Positions 16,637-25,631 are shown, counted from the first letter of the stretch. The stretch: DNA of 64,000 bases from Pseudomonas sp. LBUM920 (GCF_003852315.1 NZ_CP027762.1:1159501-1223500), one strand, 5' to 3'. Notes: generated by a model not told the origin, from the letters alone. Translations and numbers: made by a program.

Positions 16637-17272
16637 ATGCTTCGCGTAATAATTGCTGACGATCATCCGATTGTGCGTATCGGCCAAAAAGTCGTGATCG
16701 AGGCCAGTGGAAAGTGCAAGGTGGTCGGCGAGGCCGATGGCCCCGATCAACTGCTGGCGGTGCTCGACAGCACGCCGTGTGACCTGCTGGTGACCGACTT
16801 TGCCATGCCGGGCAATCAGCAGGCTGATGGGTACGGCCTGTTGAGCCTGATGCAACGTCAATACCCGCGATTGCCTGTGATTCTGGTGACCATGTTCGCC
16901 AACATCGCCACGCTGCGCGCTTCCTTCGCACAGGGCGCGCGGGCCATCGTGGCCAAGAGTGCCTCGGCCAGGGAGTTGCCCCAGGCCATCAAGGCGGTGA
17001 GCGAAGGCCATACCTTCGTCAGCGAAAGCCTGCGGGTGCAGTTGGTGGAAGCTGGCCCCGGCGACCAGCAAGCCGTGCCGCAGTTGTCCGGCAAAGAACG
17101 CGAGGTGGTGCGCATGCTCGCCAGCGGTATGACCGTCAGCCAGATTGCCGCCCGGGTCAATCGCAGCATCTCGACCATCAGCAAACAAAAAAGCACGGCC
17201 ATGAGCCGGTTGTGCATCTCCACCGACGTGGATTTGTTCGCCTATGCCCGCAGCAGTGGCATGGTGCCGTAA
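16637..17272 (+). CDS. RcsB/BvgA-like response regulator (LuxR-type HTH)
   Basis: 211 residues. The receiver domain (1-120) has D8/D9, phospho-acceptor D54 in VTDFAMPG and K107 in VAKSAS. The C-terminal LuxR-type HTH (about 150-200) includes VNRSISTISKQKSTAM, which resembles NRSIKTISSQKKSAM of E. coli RcsB. ATG 16637 is preferred over 16625: it has a GGTGGG site and the protein then begins at the receiver domain as in RcsB. It probably receives phosphate from the receiver-Hpt protein and may control the fimbrial operon. In P. aeruginosa, RcsCB/PvrSR and Roc systems control cup fimbriae, which supports the idea but does not prove it. Confidence 0.85.
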   Translation: MLRVIIADDHPIVRIGQKVVIEASGKCKVVGEADGPDQLLAVLDSTPCDLLVTDFAMPGNQQADGYGLLSLMQRQYPRLPVILVTMFANIATLRASFAQGARAIVAKSASARELPQAIKAVSEGHTFVSESLRVQLVEAGPGDQQAVPQLSGKEREVVRMLASGMTVSQIAARVNRSISTISKQKSTAMSRLCISTDVDLFAYARSSGMVP

Positions 17273-17363
17273 GCGTGGTCATTTGCGCGGCGAATGTCGG
17301 TAGCCTTACCGGCGCTGGCGGCTTATCGTGCGCCTACCTTTTCGACGCCTGCGGAGCCTGCCC

Positions 17364-17834
17364 ATGAGTGATGCCCACAACGCCCTGATCACCGAGTTCT
17401 ACAGTGCCTTCCAGCGCCTGGATGCCGAAGCCATGGCCGCCTACTACACCGACGATGTGGTGTTCAGCGACCCCGCGTTCGGCGAGCTGCGTGGCCGTGA
17501 CGCAGGTGACATGTGGCGCATGCTCACCACCCGCGCGAAGAATTTTTCCCTGACCTTCGACCATGTGCGCAGCGATGAAACCACCGGCAGCGCGCATTGG
17601 GTGGCGACGTACCTGTTCAGCGCCACCGGCAACACGGTAGTCAACGACATTGGCGCGCGGTTTGTGTTTCGCGATGGCAGGATCTGCGAGCACCACGATC
17701 ACTTCGACCTGTGGCGCTGGTCGCGCCAGGCGCTGGGCCTCAAGGGGTTGTTGCTGGGTTGGTCGCCTGCGTTGAAAAACGCCGTGCGCGCCCAGGCGCT
17801 TAAAGGCCTGAAGGCATTTCAGGCCGGTCGTTGA
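17364..17834 (+). CDS. NTF2-like (SnoaL-fold) protein
   Basis: A 156-residue small protein of the nuclear transport factor 2 / SnoaL superfamily, with the typical start NALITEFYSAFQRLDAEAM, then YYTDDVVFSDPAFG and a late HHDHFDLWRW. Members can be isomerases, lyases or ligand-binding proteins; the exact role is unknown. ATG 17364 has GGAG seven bases upstream, and the in-frame codons before it are not protein-like. The gene stands alone after the regulator, with a short gap to the GIY-YIG gene. Confidence 0.75.
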   Translation: MSDAHNALITEFYSAFQRLDAEAMAAYYTDDVVFSDPAFGELRGRDAGDMWRMLTTRAKNFSLTFDHVRSDETTGSAHWVATYLFSATGNTVVNDIGARFVFRDGRICEHHDHFDLWRWSRQALGLKGLLLGWSPALKNAVRAQALKGLKAFQAGR

Positions 17835-17870
17835 TAAGATTGGCGCTCCTCTGGTTTGCCGAATTGCCCT

Positions 17871-18146
17871 GTGACTGAATCGACTGAACTCAAACCCTGG
17901 TTCGTGTACCTGGTGCGCGCCGCCAATGGCTCGCTGTATTGCGGCATCAGCAATGACCCGGTGCGCCGATTTGCTTCTCACCAAAGCGGCAAGGGCGCGC
18001 GGTTCTTTTTGTCCAGCCCTGCGGTGGCGTTGGTGTACACCGAGCAATGCGCGAGCAAGGGCGAGGCGCTGCGCCAGGAGCGGCTGATCAAAAAGCTCAA
18101 GAAGAGTGCCAAGGAGTGCCTGGCGGCGAGCGGTTCATTGATTTGA
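17871..18146 (+). CDS. GIY-YIG nuclease-domain protein (YhbQ/UPF0213 type)
   Basis: A 91-residue protein made only of a GIY-YIG domain: WFVYLVR, then YCGIS in the place of the YIG element, then RRFASHQSGKGARF and the late helix KGEALRQERLIKKLKK. YhbQ-type proteins are linked to DNA damage handling, but their activity is poorly defined. The start is probably GTG 17871; TTG 17856 would add five residues. Confidence 0.8.
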   Translation: MTESTELKPWFVYLVRAANGSLYCGISNDPVRRFASHQSGKGARFFLSSPAVALVYTEQCASKGEALRQERLIKKLKKSAKECLAASGSLI

Positions 18147-18222
18147 CTGATGGGTTCCCATCGCCCGCACGTGGGGTGTTGCAGGCTAAGCTAGCGGCTC
18201 ACTTACTTGAGCGGAGCCTGGC

Positions 18223-19158
18223 ATGTCTGAGTTGATCCTGCACCACTACCCGCAATCCCCCTTTGCTGAAAAAGCCCGCCTGATGCTGGGCTTCAAGGGC
18301 TTGTCCTGGCGCTCGGTGTTTATCTCGCCGGTGATGCCCAAGCCTGACCTCACGGCCCTCACCGGCGGTTATCGCAAGACGCCGGTGCTGCAAGTCGGCG
18401 CCGATATCTACTGCGACACTGCCTTAATCGCCCACCGCCTGGAGCAGGAAAAGTCCGCGCCGGCGCTGTTTCCCCAAGGCCTGGAGCTGGTCACGCAAAG
18501 CGTCGCCGCGTGGGCCGATTCGTTGGTGTTCTCGCATGCCGTTGCGCTGGTGTTCCAGCCCGAATCCCTGGCCGTCAAGTTCGCCAAGGTACCGCCGCAG
18601 ATGCTTGACGTGCTGGTGGCGGACCGCGCCAAACTGTTCAGCGGCGGCACTGCGACCCGCGTGCAATTGGATCGGGCCAAGCACCAATGGCCGACGATCA
18701 TCAGCCGCATCGATCAGCAATTGCAGCACCAGGCAGGGGATTTCCTGTTCGGCGAGCCGTCGATTGCCGACTTCGCCCTGGCGCATCCGTTGTGGTTCCT
18801 CAAGGGCTCCACGGTGACGGCGCCGCTGGTGGATGCCTATCCCGCCGTCGCTGCCTGGCTGGACCGTGTACTGAGCTTTGGCCATGGCACCGCCAGCGAG
18901 ATGAGCGCCGAACAGGCCTTGGACGTGGCGCGTAACGCAACACCTGCGGCCTTGCCGGATGAACTGTTCGAGGACTTGAACGGCTTCAAGCCTGGCCAGC
19001 AGGTGACCATTTGCGCCACCGATTACGGCACCGACCTGGTGGCCGGCGAGTTGCTGTTCGCCGGGCGTGAGGAATTGATCCTGCGGCGTACCGACGAACG
19101 CGGCGGCACCGTGCATGTGCATTTCCCACGGTTGGGGTTTCGCATTCAGGCGCAGTAA
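18223..19158 (+). CDS. Glutathione S-transferase-family protein
   Basis: 311 residues. The N-terminal thioredoxin-like GST domain (LHHYPQSPFAEKARLMLGFK, cis-Pro in TPVLQ) is followed by a GST helical domain and about 90 extra C-terminal residues (GFKPGQQVTICATDYGTDL) that look like a small beta domain. The serine/proline at the start of helix 1 is compatible with glutathione binding. The extension makes it longer than standard GSTs (about 200-230). Substrate unknown. It starts at ATG 18223 with GGAG. Confidence 0.82.
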   Translation: MSELILHHYPQSPFAEKARLMLGFKGLSWRSVFISPVMPKPDLTALTGGYRKTPVLQVGADIYCDTALIAHRLEQEKSAPALFPQGLELVTQSVAAWADSLVFSHAVALVFQPESLAVKFAKVPPQMLDVLVADRAKLFSGGTATRVQLDRAKHQWPTIISRIDQQLQHQAGDFLFGEPSIADFALAHPLWFLKGSTVTAPLVDAYPAVAAWLDRVLSFGHGTASEMSAEQALDVARNATPAALPDELFEDLNGFKPGQQVTICATDYGTDLVAGELLFAGREELILRRTDERGGTVHVHFPRLGFRIQAQ

Positions 19159-19164
19159 ACCAAA

Positions 19165-19179
19165 TTATTTTCAAAATAA
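19165..19179. promoter_or_regulatory. AT-rich palindrome upstream of the TonB receptor gene
   Basis: A perfect 7-1-7 palindrome, TTATTTT-C-AAAATAA, about 90 bp before the receptor start. The 7-1-7 spacing fits a Fur site, though the base match to the GATAATGATAATCATTATC consensus is partial. Similar palindromes lie before the other two TonB receptor genes in the window. Confidence 0.5.
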
Positions 19180-19267
19180 CGTGAGGTAAATCCACCGCCC
19201 ATCCGTGTAGTGCTTGAAACTGCGATCTATTCGCATTAACAGCGTTTTCTACACGGGTTCTCAGAGC

Positions 19268-21688
19268 ATGAAATCGACGGCGGGCGGTTGGGTAAAACAG
19301 TGGCTGGGAGCCTCGGTACTGGCGGTGTCGGGGCTGGCGTTGCTGCCCCTGGCCGTCGCGCAGGCGCAGGAGCAGCAAAGCGCCCAGTTCAATTTTGCGC
19401 TGGCAGCCAAGCCACTGCCTCAGGCCCTGAGTGATTTCAGCCGCGTCACCGGAATCAGCGTGATCTATACCGATGAAGCGCCCTACGGTCTCAGCGCCCC
19501 TGCCGTCAGCGGGCAGATGAGCGCGACCCAGGCCCTGCAACGCCTGCTCGGCCACTCAGGCTTTACCTTCCGCCAGATCGACGCCCGCACCTTGGCCCTT
19601 GAACCTGTGCCCACCGACGGCGCGGTCAACCTCGGCGCCACCACCATCAGCGGCGCCGGCCAGGCCCAGGACAGCACCAGTTACCAGCCGCCACCCACCA
19701 GTTCGGTGATGCGCTCCCATGGCCTGTTGCTGGAAACCCCGCAAACCGTCAACGTGGTGCCCGCCCAGGCGCTGCGCGACCAGACCCCGCGTAACCTGGA
19801 CGACGCTCTCGCCAATATCAGCGGCATCACCCAGGCCAACACCTTGGCCAGTACCCAGGACGCGGTGATGCTGCGCGGGTTTGGCGATAACCGTAATGGC
19901 TCGATCATGCAAGACGGCATGCCCGTGGTGCAGGGGCGTGCGCTGAACTCCACCGCTGAGCGCGTTGAAGTGCTCAAGGGGCCATCTTCATTGTTGTACG
20001 GTATTCAGGACCCGGGCGGCGTGGTCAATATCGTCAGCAAAAAGCCGGAACTGACCCAATCCACCTCCCTGACCGCCCGTGGCTCGACCTTCGGCGATGG
20101 CAAGAACGGCAGTGGCGGTAACCTCGATACCACCGGCCCGATTGGCGACAGCGGCCTGGCGTACCGACTGATCGTCGACCATGAAGACGAAGATTACTGG
20201 CGCAATTTCGGCACCCACCGCGAGACGCTGGTGGCGCCGTCCCTGGCCTGGTACGGCGACACCACCAAAGTGGTCTTCGCCTACGAGCACCGCGAATTCC
20301 TCTCGCCGTTCGACCGGGGCACCGCCATCGACCCCAAGACCAATCACCCGCTGAACATCCCCACGACCCGTCGCCTGGATGAGCCGTTCAACACTATGGA
20401 AGGCCGCTCCGACCTGTATCGCCTGGAAGTCGACCACGACTTGAACGACGACTGGAAGGCGCACTTCGGCTACAGCTGGAATCGCGAGACCTATGACGCC
20501 AGCCAGGTGCGCACGGTTTCGGTTAATCCCAATGGCACCCTGACCCGCAGCATGGACGGCACACGGGGTGCGCTGACCACCGATCGCTTCGCCACGATGA
20601 GCCTGGAAGGCAGCGTCAACGTCGGTGGCATGCAGCATGACCTGGTGTTCGGCCTGGACGATGAGTACCGCAAGATCTACCGCGCCGACTTGATCCGCCA
20701 GGCGCAACGCAGCGCCTTCAGCTACCTCGATCCGGTCTACGGCAAGGACGTGCAAGGCACCACCGTCAGTGCCAAGGACAGCGCCCAGACGGACCTGCTG
20801 CGCAGCGACTCACTATTTTTCCAGGACGCCATTCACCTGACCGATCAGTGGATCCTGGTGGGCGGTGTGCGCTATCAGATGTACGACCAGTACGCCGGCA
20901 AGGGTGTGCCATTCACGGCCAACACCAACGGCAATGGCCAGGCGTGGGTGCCGCGCGCCGGCCTGGTGTACCGCTACACGGATGAGTTGTCGTTCTACGG
21001 CAGCTATACCGAGTCGTTCAAACCCAACTCCACCATCGCCGCCTTGGCTGACGGCAGCACCTTGACCGGCGACCTCACGCCTGAGGAATCCAAGTCGTGG
21101 GAACTGGGGGCCAAGCTCGACATCCCAGGGCGTATTACCGCCAGCGCGGCGTTGTTCAATATCGATAAACGCAACGTGCTGGTCTCGGTGGGATCAGGGG
21201 CCAACACCGTTTACAGCATTGCCGGTCAGGTGCACTCCCGTGGCCTGGAACTGGACGCCACCGGCCAGTTGACCGACCAATGGAGCGTGATCGGCAGCTA
21301 CGCCTACACCGATGCACTCGACACCAAGGACAAAGACCCGACGCTTGAGGGCAACCGCCTGCAAAACGTGGCCAAGCACACGGGCTCGCTGTCGGCGGTC
21401 TACGATTTCGGCACTATTTTTGGTGGTGATCAGCTGCGGTTGGGCGCAGGTGCCCGCTATGTCGGCGAGCGTGCAGGCGATGCCGCCAACGATTTCAACC
21501 TGCCGGGCTACACCGTTGCCGACGCGTTTGCCACCTACGACACCAAGATCGAAGGCCAGAAGGTCAAGTTCCAGCTCAATGTGAAGAACCTGTTCGACCG
21601 CACGTACTACACCTCGGCCGCGAGCCGGGTGTTTGTGTCGCTCGGCGATGCGCGGCAGGTGTCGGTGTCCAGCACGCTGCAGTTTTAA
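19268..21688 (+). CDS. TonB-dependent siderophore receptor with STN signalling domain
   Basis: An 806-residue outer-membrane receptor. Signal peptide about 1-34; N-terminal STN (secretin/TonB short N-terminal) domain about 42-112; TonB-box-like segment near 123-128; plug domain (SHGLLLETPQTVNVVP, VEVLKGPSSLLYG) and a 22-strand barrel ending in VSVSSTLQF. It resembles the FhuA/FoxA/FiuA hydroxamate-siderophore group. The STN domain means it should signal to a FecR-type anti-sigma factor, yet none is adjacent. ATG 19268 is chosen because the signal peptide begins there; TTG 19214 is far less likely. Confidence 0.88.
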   Translation: MKSTAGGWVKQWLGASVLAVSGLALLPLAVAQAQEQQSAQFNFALAAKPLPQALSDFSRVTGISVIYTDEAPYGLSAPAVSGQMSATQALQRLLGHSGFTFRQIDARTLALEPVPTDGAVNLGATTISGAGQAQDSTSYQPPPTSSVMRSHGLLLETPQTVNVVPAQALRDQTPRNLDDALANISGITQANTLASTQDAVMLRGFGDNRNGSIMQDGMPVVQGRALNSTAERVEVLKGPSSLLYGIQDPGGVVNIVSKKPELTQSTSLTARGSTFGDGKNGSGGNLDTTGPIGDSGLAYRLIVDHEDEDYWRNFGTHRETLVAPSLAWYGDTTKVVFAYEHREFLSPFDRGTAIDPKTNHPLNIPTTRRLDEPFNTMEGRSDLYRLEVDHDLNDDWKAHFGYSWNRETYDASQVRTVSVNPNGTLTRSMDGTRGALTTDRFATMSLEGSVNVGGMQHDLVFGLDDEYRKIYRADLIRQAQRSAFSYLDPVYGKDVQGTTVSAKDSAQTDLLRSDSLFFQDAIHLTDQWILVGGVRYQMYDQYAGKGVPFTANTNGNGQAWVPRAGLVYRYTDELSFYGSYTESFKPNSTIAALADGSTLTGDLTPEESKSWELGAKLDIPGRITASAALFNIDKRNVLVSVGSGANTVYSIAGQVHSRGLELDATGQLTDQWSVIGSYAYTDALDTKDKDPTLEGNRLQNVAKHTGSLSAVYDFGTIFGGDQLRLGAGARYVGERAGDAANDFNLPGYTVADAFATYDTKIEGQKVKFQLNVKNLFDRTYYTSAASRVFVSLGDARQVSVSSTLQF

Positions 21689-21719
21689 CGTGCCAGGCGG
21701 GCATTCAGTCGCGGGCGGG

Positions 21720-21932
21720 CTGCTGTGGCGAGCGGGCTTGCCCCGCGTAGGGCTGCGAAGCAGCCCCAAAACCAAGCACTGCGGTGTGCCAGGAAATACG
21801 CGGTGGCCTTGCCAGGGGCCGCTTAGCAGCCCATCGCGGGGCAAGCCCGCTCGCCACAACAAGCCCGCTCGCCACAACAAACCCGGTGGCCGCAGCAAGC
21901 CCACTGGCCACGACAGCCCCGCTCGCCACAAC
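21720..21932. repeat. REP inverted pair with attached 18-bp tandem repeats
   Basis: Two copies of a GCGAGCGGGCTTGCCCCGCG-type REP sequence face each other (about 21727-21765 and 21825-21860), and the second runs into a short tandem array. The region fills the gap between the TonB receptor and the PBP4-like gene. No protein-coding character is seen. Confidence 0.85.
21843..21932. repeat. Five tandem 18-bp repeats derived from a REP arm
   Basis: Five head-to-tail 18-bp units (21843, 21861, 21879, 21897, 21915). The first two are identical (AAGCCCGCTCGCCACAAC); the third and fourth have several changes and the fifth has one or two. The unit equals one arm of the neighbouring REP element, so the array probably grew by slippage or unequal exchange from it. 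Confidence 0.9.
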
Positions 21933-21987
21933 GGCATTGAGCTGGTAGCGTTGCCGCCACTGAAAACTTCGCGGGAAAACGCTACTG

Positions 21988-23445
21988 ATGCACTTGGGCA
22001 GATGGATACACACCAGCGCGATGCTGGTTGGCTTGAGCTTCTTGCTGGGCGGCTGCGCGAGCGTTTCGCAGACCTCCACCCAGGCGACCCTGAACCAACT
22101 GCTGGCCGACCCGGCGCTGCACGGCGCCACGGTTTCGCTGACGGTGCGTGACGCGCGCAGTGGCGCCACGCTTTATCAGCACAACCCGCGCACGCGTCTG
22201 GTCCCCGCGTCCAATCTCAAGCTGCTGACCACGGCGGCGGCGATGGACGTGCTGGGCCCGCAATACCGGTTCTCCACGCAACTGCTGAGCAACGGCATAG
22301 GCCAGGGCGATCGCCTGACTGGCAATCTGTACCTGCGTGGCCTCGGCGACCCGACGATCCAATTCGCCGACTACCAGGCCCTGGCCGCGCAGTTGGCCAG
22401 CCAGGGCGTGCGTCAGGTCCAGGGCGAACTGGTGTTTGACGACACCTGGTTTGACGCCGAGCGGCTCGGTGTCGATTGGTCCCACGATGATGAGACCACC
22501 TACTATGGCGCGCAGATTTCGGCGCTGACCGTGTCACCCAATGCGGATTTTGATGCGGGCAGCGTACTGGTCACGGCCAAGGCACCGGCGCGTGTCGGCC
22601 AACCGGTGAGTGTCGAGATCTTTCCGCCCACCGACTACCTGCAATTGAGCAACCGCGCCGTCAGTGGGCCGGGCAATACGTATGGCATCAACCGCCGCCA
22701 TGGCACCAATCTTCTGCAGCTCAGCGGCGCGGTGGCGCCGGGCAGGCAGAGCCCGCAGCTGGTCAGTGTATGGGAGCCGACGCAACTGGTGGCCAACCTG
22801 TTTGAACACGCATTGGCGCAGCAGGGCATCACGGTGCTCGGGCGGCGGGTGATGGGCGGTGCAAGCCCGGTTGCGGCGACCGTGCTGGCCGAGCATCAAT
22901 CGGCGCCGTTACAGGAATTGATCACGCCGCTGCTCAAACTCTCGAACAACAACATGTCCGAAGCCTTGCTCAAGGCCATGGGCCGTCAGACCGCCAATAG
23001 CGGCACGGCGGCGGCGGGTGTGGTGGCTGTCGCCGGTTTCCTCAAGCGCCAGGGCCTGGACACCACGGCGCTGCGCCAGGTCGACGGCTCCGGGCTGTCA
23101 CGGCAGAACCTGGTGTCGTCGCAAACCCTCACCGACCTGCTGCTGGCCGCGCGCAAACAGCCGTGGTTCAACGCCTGGTACAACGCGCTGCCGATTGCCG
23201 GCAACACTGACCGCATGACCGGCGGCAGCCTGAGCTATCGCCTGCGCGGCACGCCTGCTGAAAACAACCTGCATGCCAAAACCGGCTCCATGGGCGGCGT
23301 CTCGTCATTAAGCGGCTACCTCAACGACGCCCATGGGCGCATGTTGGTGTTCTCGATGCTGAGCAATAACTACGTGGTGGCCGGTGCGCAGGTCAAGGCG
23401 CTGGAGAACCGCGTGGCCGTGGCCCTGTCACGCTGGGACGATTGA
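21988..23445 (+). CDS. dacB: PBP4-type D-Ala-D-Ala carboxypeptidase/endopeptidase (lipoprotein)
   Basis: A 485-residue peptidase S13 family protein that trims or cleaves peptidoglycan cross-links in the periplasm. The three penicillin-binding motifs are present: SxxK in ASNLKLLT, SxN in LSNNNMSE and KTG in HAKTGSM. The N-terminus has a lipoprotein-type signal with LLGGCAS, so the enzyme may be anchored by lipid, unlike soluble E. coli PBP4. ATG 21988 is used because it gives the signal directly. The stop is one base away from the stop of the convergent hmgR gene. Confidence 0.88.
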   Translation: MHLGRWIHTSAMLVGLSFLLGGCASVSQTSTQATLNQLLADPALHGATVSLTVRDARSGATLYQHNPRTRLVPASNLKLLTTAAAMDVLGPQYRFSTQLLSNGIGQGDRLTGNLYLRGLGDPTIQFADYQALAAQLASQGVRQVQGELVFDDTWFDAERLGVDWSHDDETTYYGAQISALTVSPNADFDAGSVLVTAKAPARVGQPVSVEIFPPTDYLQLSNRAVSGPGNTYGINRRHGTNLLQLSGAVAPGRQSPQLVSVWEPTQLVANLFEHALAQQGITVLGRRVMGGASPVAATVLAEHQSAPLQELITPLLKLSNNNMSEALLKAMGRQTANSGTAAAGVVAVAGFLKRQGLDTTALRQVDGSGLSRQNLVSSQTLTDLLLAARKQPWFNAWYNALPIAGNTDRMTGGSLSYRLRGTPAENNLHAKTGSMGGVSSLSGYLNDAHGRMLVFSMLSNNYVVAGAQVKALENRVAVALSRWDD

Positions 23446-23446
23446 T

Positions 23447-24226
23447 TCAGGGCTGATAGCCCATCCGCCAACTCACCGCCCGGGTCGCCGCCAGCAAGCG
23501 CTGCGCCGCCGGGCCATCTTCATCGGCGTGGAACAGTGAGGTCGGGCCGACCACGGTCATCACCGCCGCCACCTGGCCGACCGCGTTGAACACCGGTGCC
23601 GACAACGCGTCGACGCCGGGCATCAGCAAACCGTGCACAAAGTGCAGGCCACGGCTGCGGATCTGCTCGCACGCGGTGGCGTAAGCCTGATCGTCCGCCA
23701 ACGCATGGGCGATACCCGCCTGGATCTCGCGCTCGCGCAATTCCACGGTTTCCCTCGATGGCAGGTAAGCGCTGAACACCAGCCCGGTGGACGAGCTGAG
23801 CAGCGGCAACACCGAACCCAGCTGCGTCACCACCGTGATCGCGCGCACAGCCGGCTCGATGTGCACGACAGTCGCGCCCTGGTTGCCCCACACCGCCAGA
23901 AAGCAGGTTTCATTCAATTCATCGCGCAGTTCGGCCAGGGGCAGGGCGCCGACTTTCAGCACATCCATGCTGCCCAGCGCGGCCAGCCCCACGCGCAACG
24001 CCTCGCGACCCAGGCCGTAATGGTTGGTGGCGGTGTTCTGTTCAGCAAAACCCGAGGCGATCAGCGCCTGTAAATAGCGGTGAACCTTGCTCGCCGGCAT
24101 CTGCACATGCTCGGCCAGGCGCGACAGCGACGTGGCCGGCGACAGTTCGGCGAGGGCCTTGAGAATATCGGTGCCCACTTCGGCCGAGCGGACTTTCTGT
24201 TTACCGGTGTCGCGGGGCTTTTCCAT
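23447..24226 (-). CDS. hmgR: IclR-family regulator HmgR
   Basis: A 259-residue repressor of homogentisate degradation. The N-terminal IclR winged HTH (TSLSRLAEHVQMPASKVHRY) is followed by the IclR effector domain. It is divergent from hmgA, as in P. putida, where HmgR represses hmgABC and homogentisate releases it. The shared 121-bp gap holds a palindrome that is a likely operator. ATG 24226 is preceded by a CTC-rich segment and no strong ribosome site. Confidence 0.9.
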   Translation of the reverse strand: MEKPRDTGKQKVRSAEVGTDILKALAELSPATSLSRLAEHVQMPASKVHRYLQALIASGFAEQNTATNHYGLGREALRVGLAALGSMDVLKVGALPLAELRDELNETCFLAVWGNQGATVVHIEPAVRAITVVTQLGSVLPLLSSSTGLVFSAYLPSRETVELREREIQAGIAHALADDQAYATACEQIRSRGLHFVHGLLMPGVDALSAPVFNAVGQVAAVMTVVGPTSLFHADEDGPAAQRLLAATRAVSWRMGYQP

Positions 24227-24291
24227 GGAGGAGCGAGAATCCGAGAGGGGGAATGGGCGTCTTTATAGCTTGACGGTCGACAGTGATCAAA

Positions 24292-24306
24292 TTACGTTAT
24301 GCGTAA
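24292..24306. promoter_or_regulatory. Candidate HmgR operator
   Basis: The palindrome TTACG-N5-CGTAA lies in the hmgR-hmgA gap, with another ATTACG half-site just downstream (24311-24316). HmgR of P. putida is known to bind a palindrome in this gap. It sits 41 bp before hmgA, well placed to block its promoter. Confidence 0.6.
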
Positions 24307-24347
24307 CTGGATTACGATAAAAACAACTTCCGCTCAGAGGATGCTCC

Positions 24348-25631
24348 ATGAACCTCGAATACCAATCGGGCTTTGGCAATCAATTCGCCAGCGAAGCCCT
24401 GCCTGGCGCGCTGCCCATTGGCCAGAACTCCCCGCAAAAAGCCCCGTACGGCCTGTACACCGAACTGTTCTCCGGCACAGCCTTTACCATGGCGCGCAGC
24501 GAAGCCCGCCGCACCTGGCTGTACCGCATTCAGCCGTCGGCCAATCACCCGGCGTTCGTCAAGCTTGAGCGGCAGTTGGCCGGTGGGCCGTTGGGCGCAG
24601 TGACGCCCAACCGCTTGCGCTGGAACCCTCTGGATATTCCGAGTGAGCCCACCGATTTCATCGACGGCCTGGTGGGCATGGTCGCCAACGCCGGGTCGCA
24701 ACAGCCATCTGGCATCAGCATCTACACCTACCGCGCCAATCGCTCGATGGAGCGCGTGTTCTTCAACGCCGACGGTGAACTGTTGATCGTCCCCGAGCAG
24801 GGTCGCCTGCGCATCGCCACCGAGTTGGGCGTGCTGGACGTGGAGCCGCTGGAAATTGTCGTACTGCCGCGGGGCCTGAAATTTCGCGTCGAACTGCTGG
24901 ACGCGCACGCACGCGGCTACATCGCGGAAAACCACGGCGCGCCGCTGCGCCTGCCCGACCTTGGCCCGATTGGCAGCAACGGCCTGGCCAACCCGCGTGA
25001 CTTCCTCACACCGGTTGCCCACTACGAAGACCTCAAAAAGCCGACAACGCTGGTGCAGAAATTTCTCGGCGAGCTGTGGGGCTGCGAACTCGATCACTCA
25101 CCGCTCAACGTGGTCGCCTGGCACGGCAATAACGTGCCGTACAAATACGACCTGCGCCGTTTCAACACCATTGGTACCGTGAGCTTCGATCATCCGGATC
25201 CGTCGATTTTTACCGTATTGACCTCGCCTACCAGCGTGCACGGCCTGGCCAACCTCGACTTCGTCATCTTCCCGCCGCGCTGGATGGTGGCCGAGAACAC
25301 CTTCCGGCCGCCGTGGTTCCACCGCAACCTGATGAACGAATACATGGGCCTGATCCAGGGCGCCTACGACGCCAAGGCCGAAGGCTTCCTGCCCGGCGGC
25401 GCCTCGCTGCACAGCTGCATGAGCGCGCACGGCCCGGACGGTGAAACCTGCACCAAGGCGATCAATGTCGAGCTGGCGCCGCACAAGATTGATAACACCA
25501 TGGCCTTCATGTTCGAGACCAGCCAAGTGCTGCGCCCCACACAGTTCGCCCTGGAATGCCCGCAACTGCAACCCGCTTACGACGCGTGCTGGGCCTCACT
25601 GCCTGCCACCTTCAACCCGAACCGGAGATAA
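24348..25631 (+). CDS. hmgA: Homogentisate 1,2-dioxygenase
   Basis: A 427-residue Fe(II) dioxygenase that opens the ring of homogentisate to maleylacetoacetate, the central step of tyrosine and phenylalanine breakdown. It has the family start LEYQSGFGNQFASEALPGAL. In the C-terminal part the iron ligands are in place: His in PPWFHRN, Glu in NEYMG and His in SAHGPDG. Length is normal. It starts at ATG 24348 with GAGGA and leads the hmg operon; the next gene begins 3 bp after its stop. Loss of this gene causes brown pigment in pseudomonads. Confidence 0.97.
   Translation: MNLEYQSGFGNQFASEALPGALPIGQNSPQKAPYGLYTELFSGTAFTMARSEARRTWLYRIQPSANHPAFVKLERQLAGGPLGAVTPNRLRWNPLDIPSEPTDFIDGLVGMVANAGSQQPSGISIYTYRANRSMERVFFNADGELLIVPEQGRLRIATELGVLDVEPLEIVVLPRGLKFRVELLDAHARGYIAENHGAPLRLPDLGPIGSNGLANPRDFLTPVAHYEDLKKPTTLVQKFLGELWGCELDHSPLNVVAWHGNNVPYKYDLRRFNTIGTVSFDHPDPSIFTVLTSPTSVHGLANLDFVIFPPRWMVAENTFRPPWFHRNLMNEYMGLIQGAYDAKAEGFLPGGASLHSCMSAHGPDGETCTKAINVELAPHKIDNTMAFMFETSQVLRPTQFALECPQLQPAYDACWASLPATFNPNRR

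Noticed and set aside
21843..21932. Possible CRISPR array
   Set aside because: The 18-bp units are directly adjacent with no spacers and there are no cas genes.
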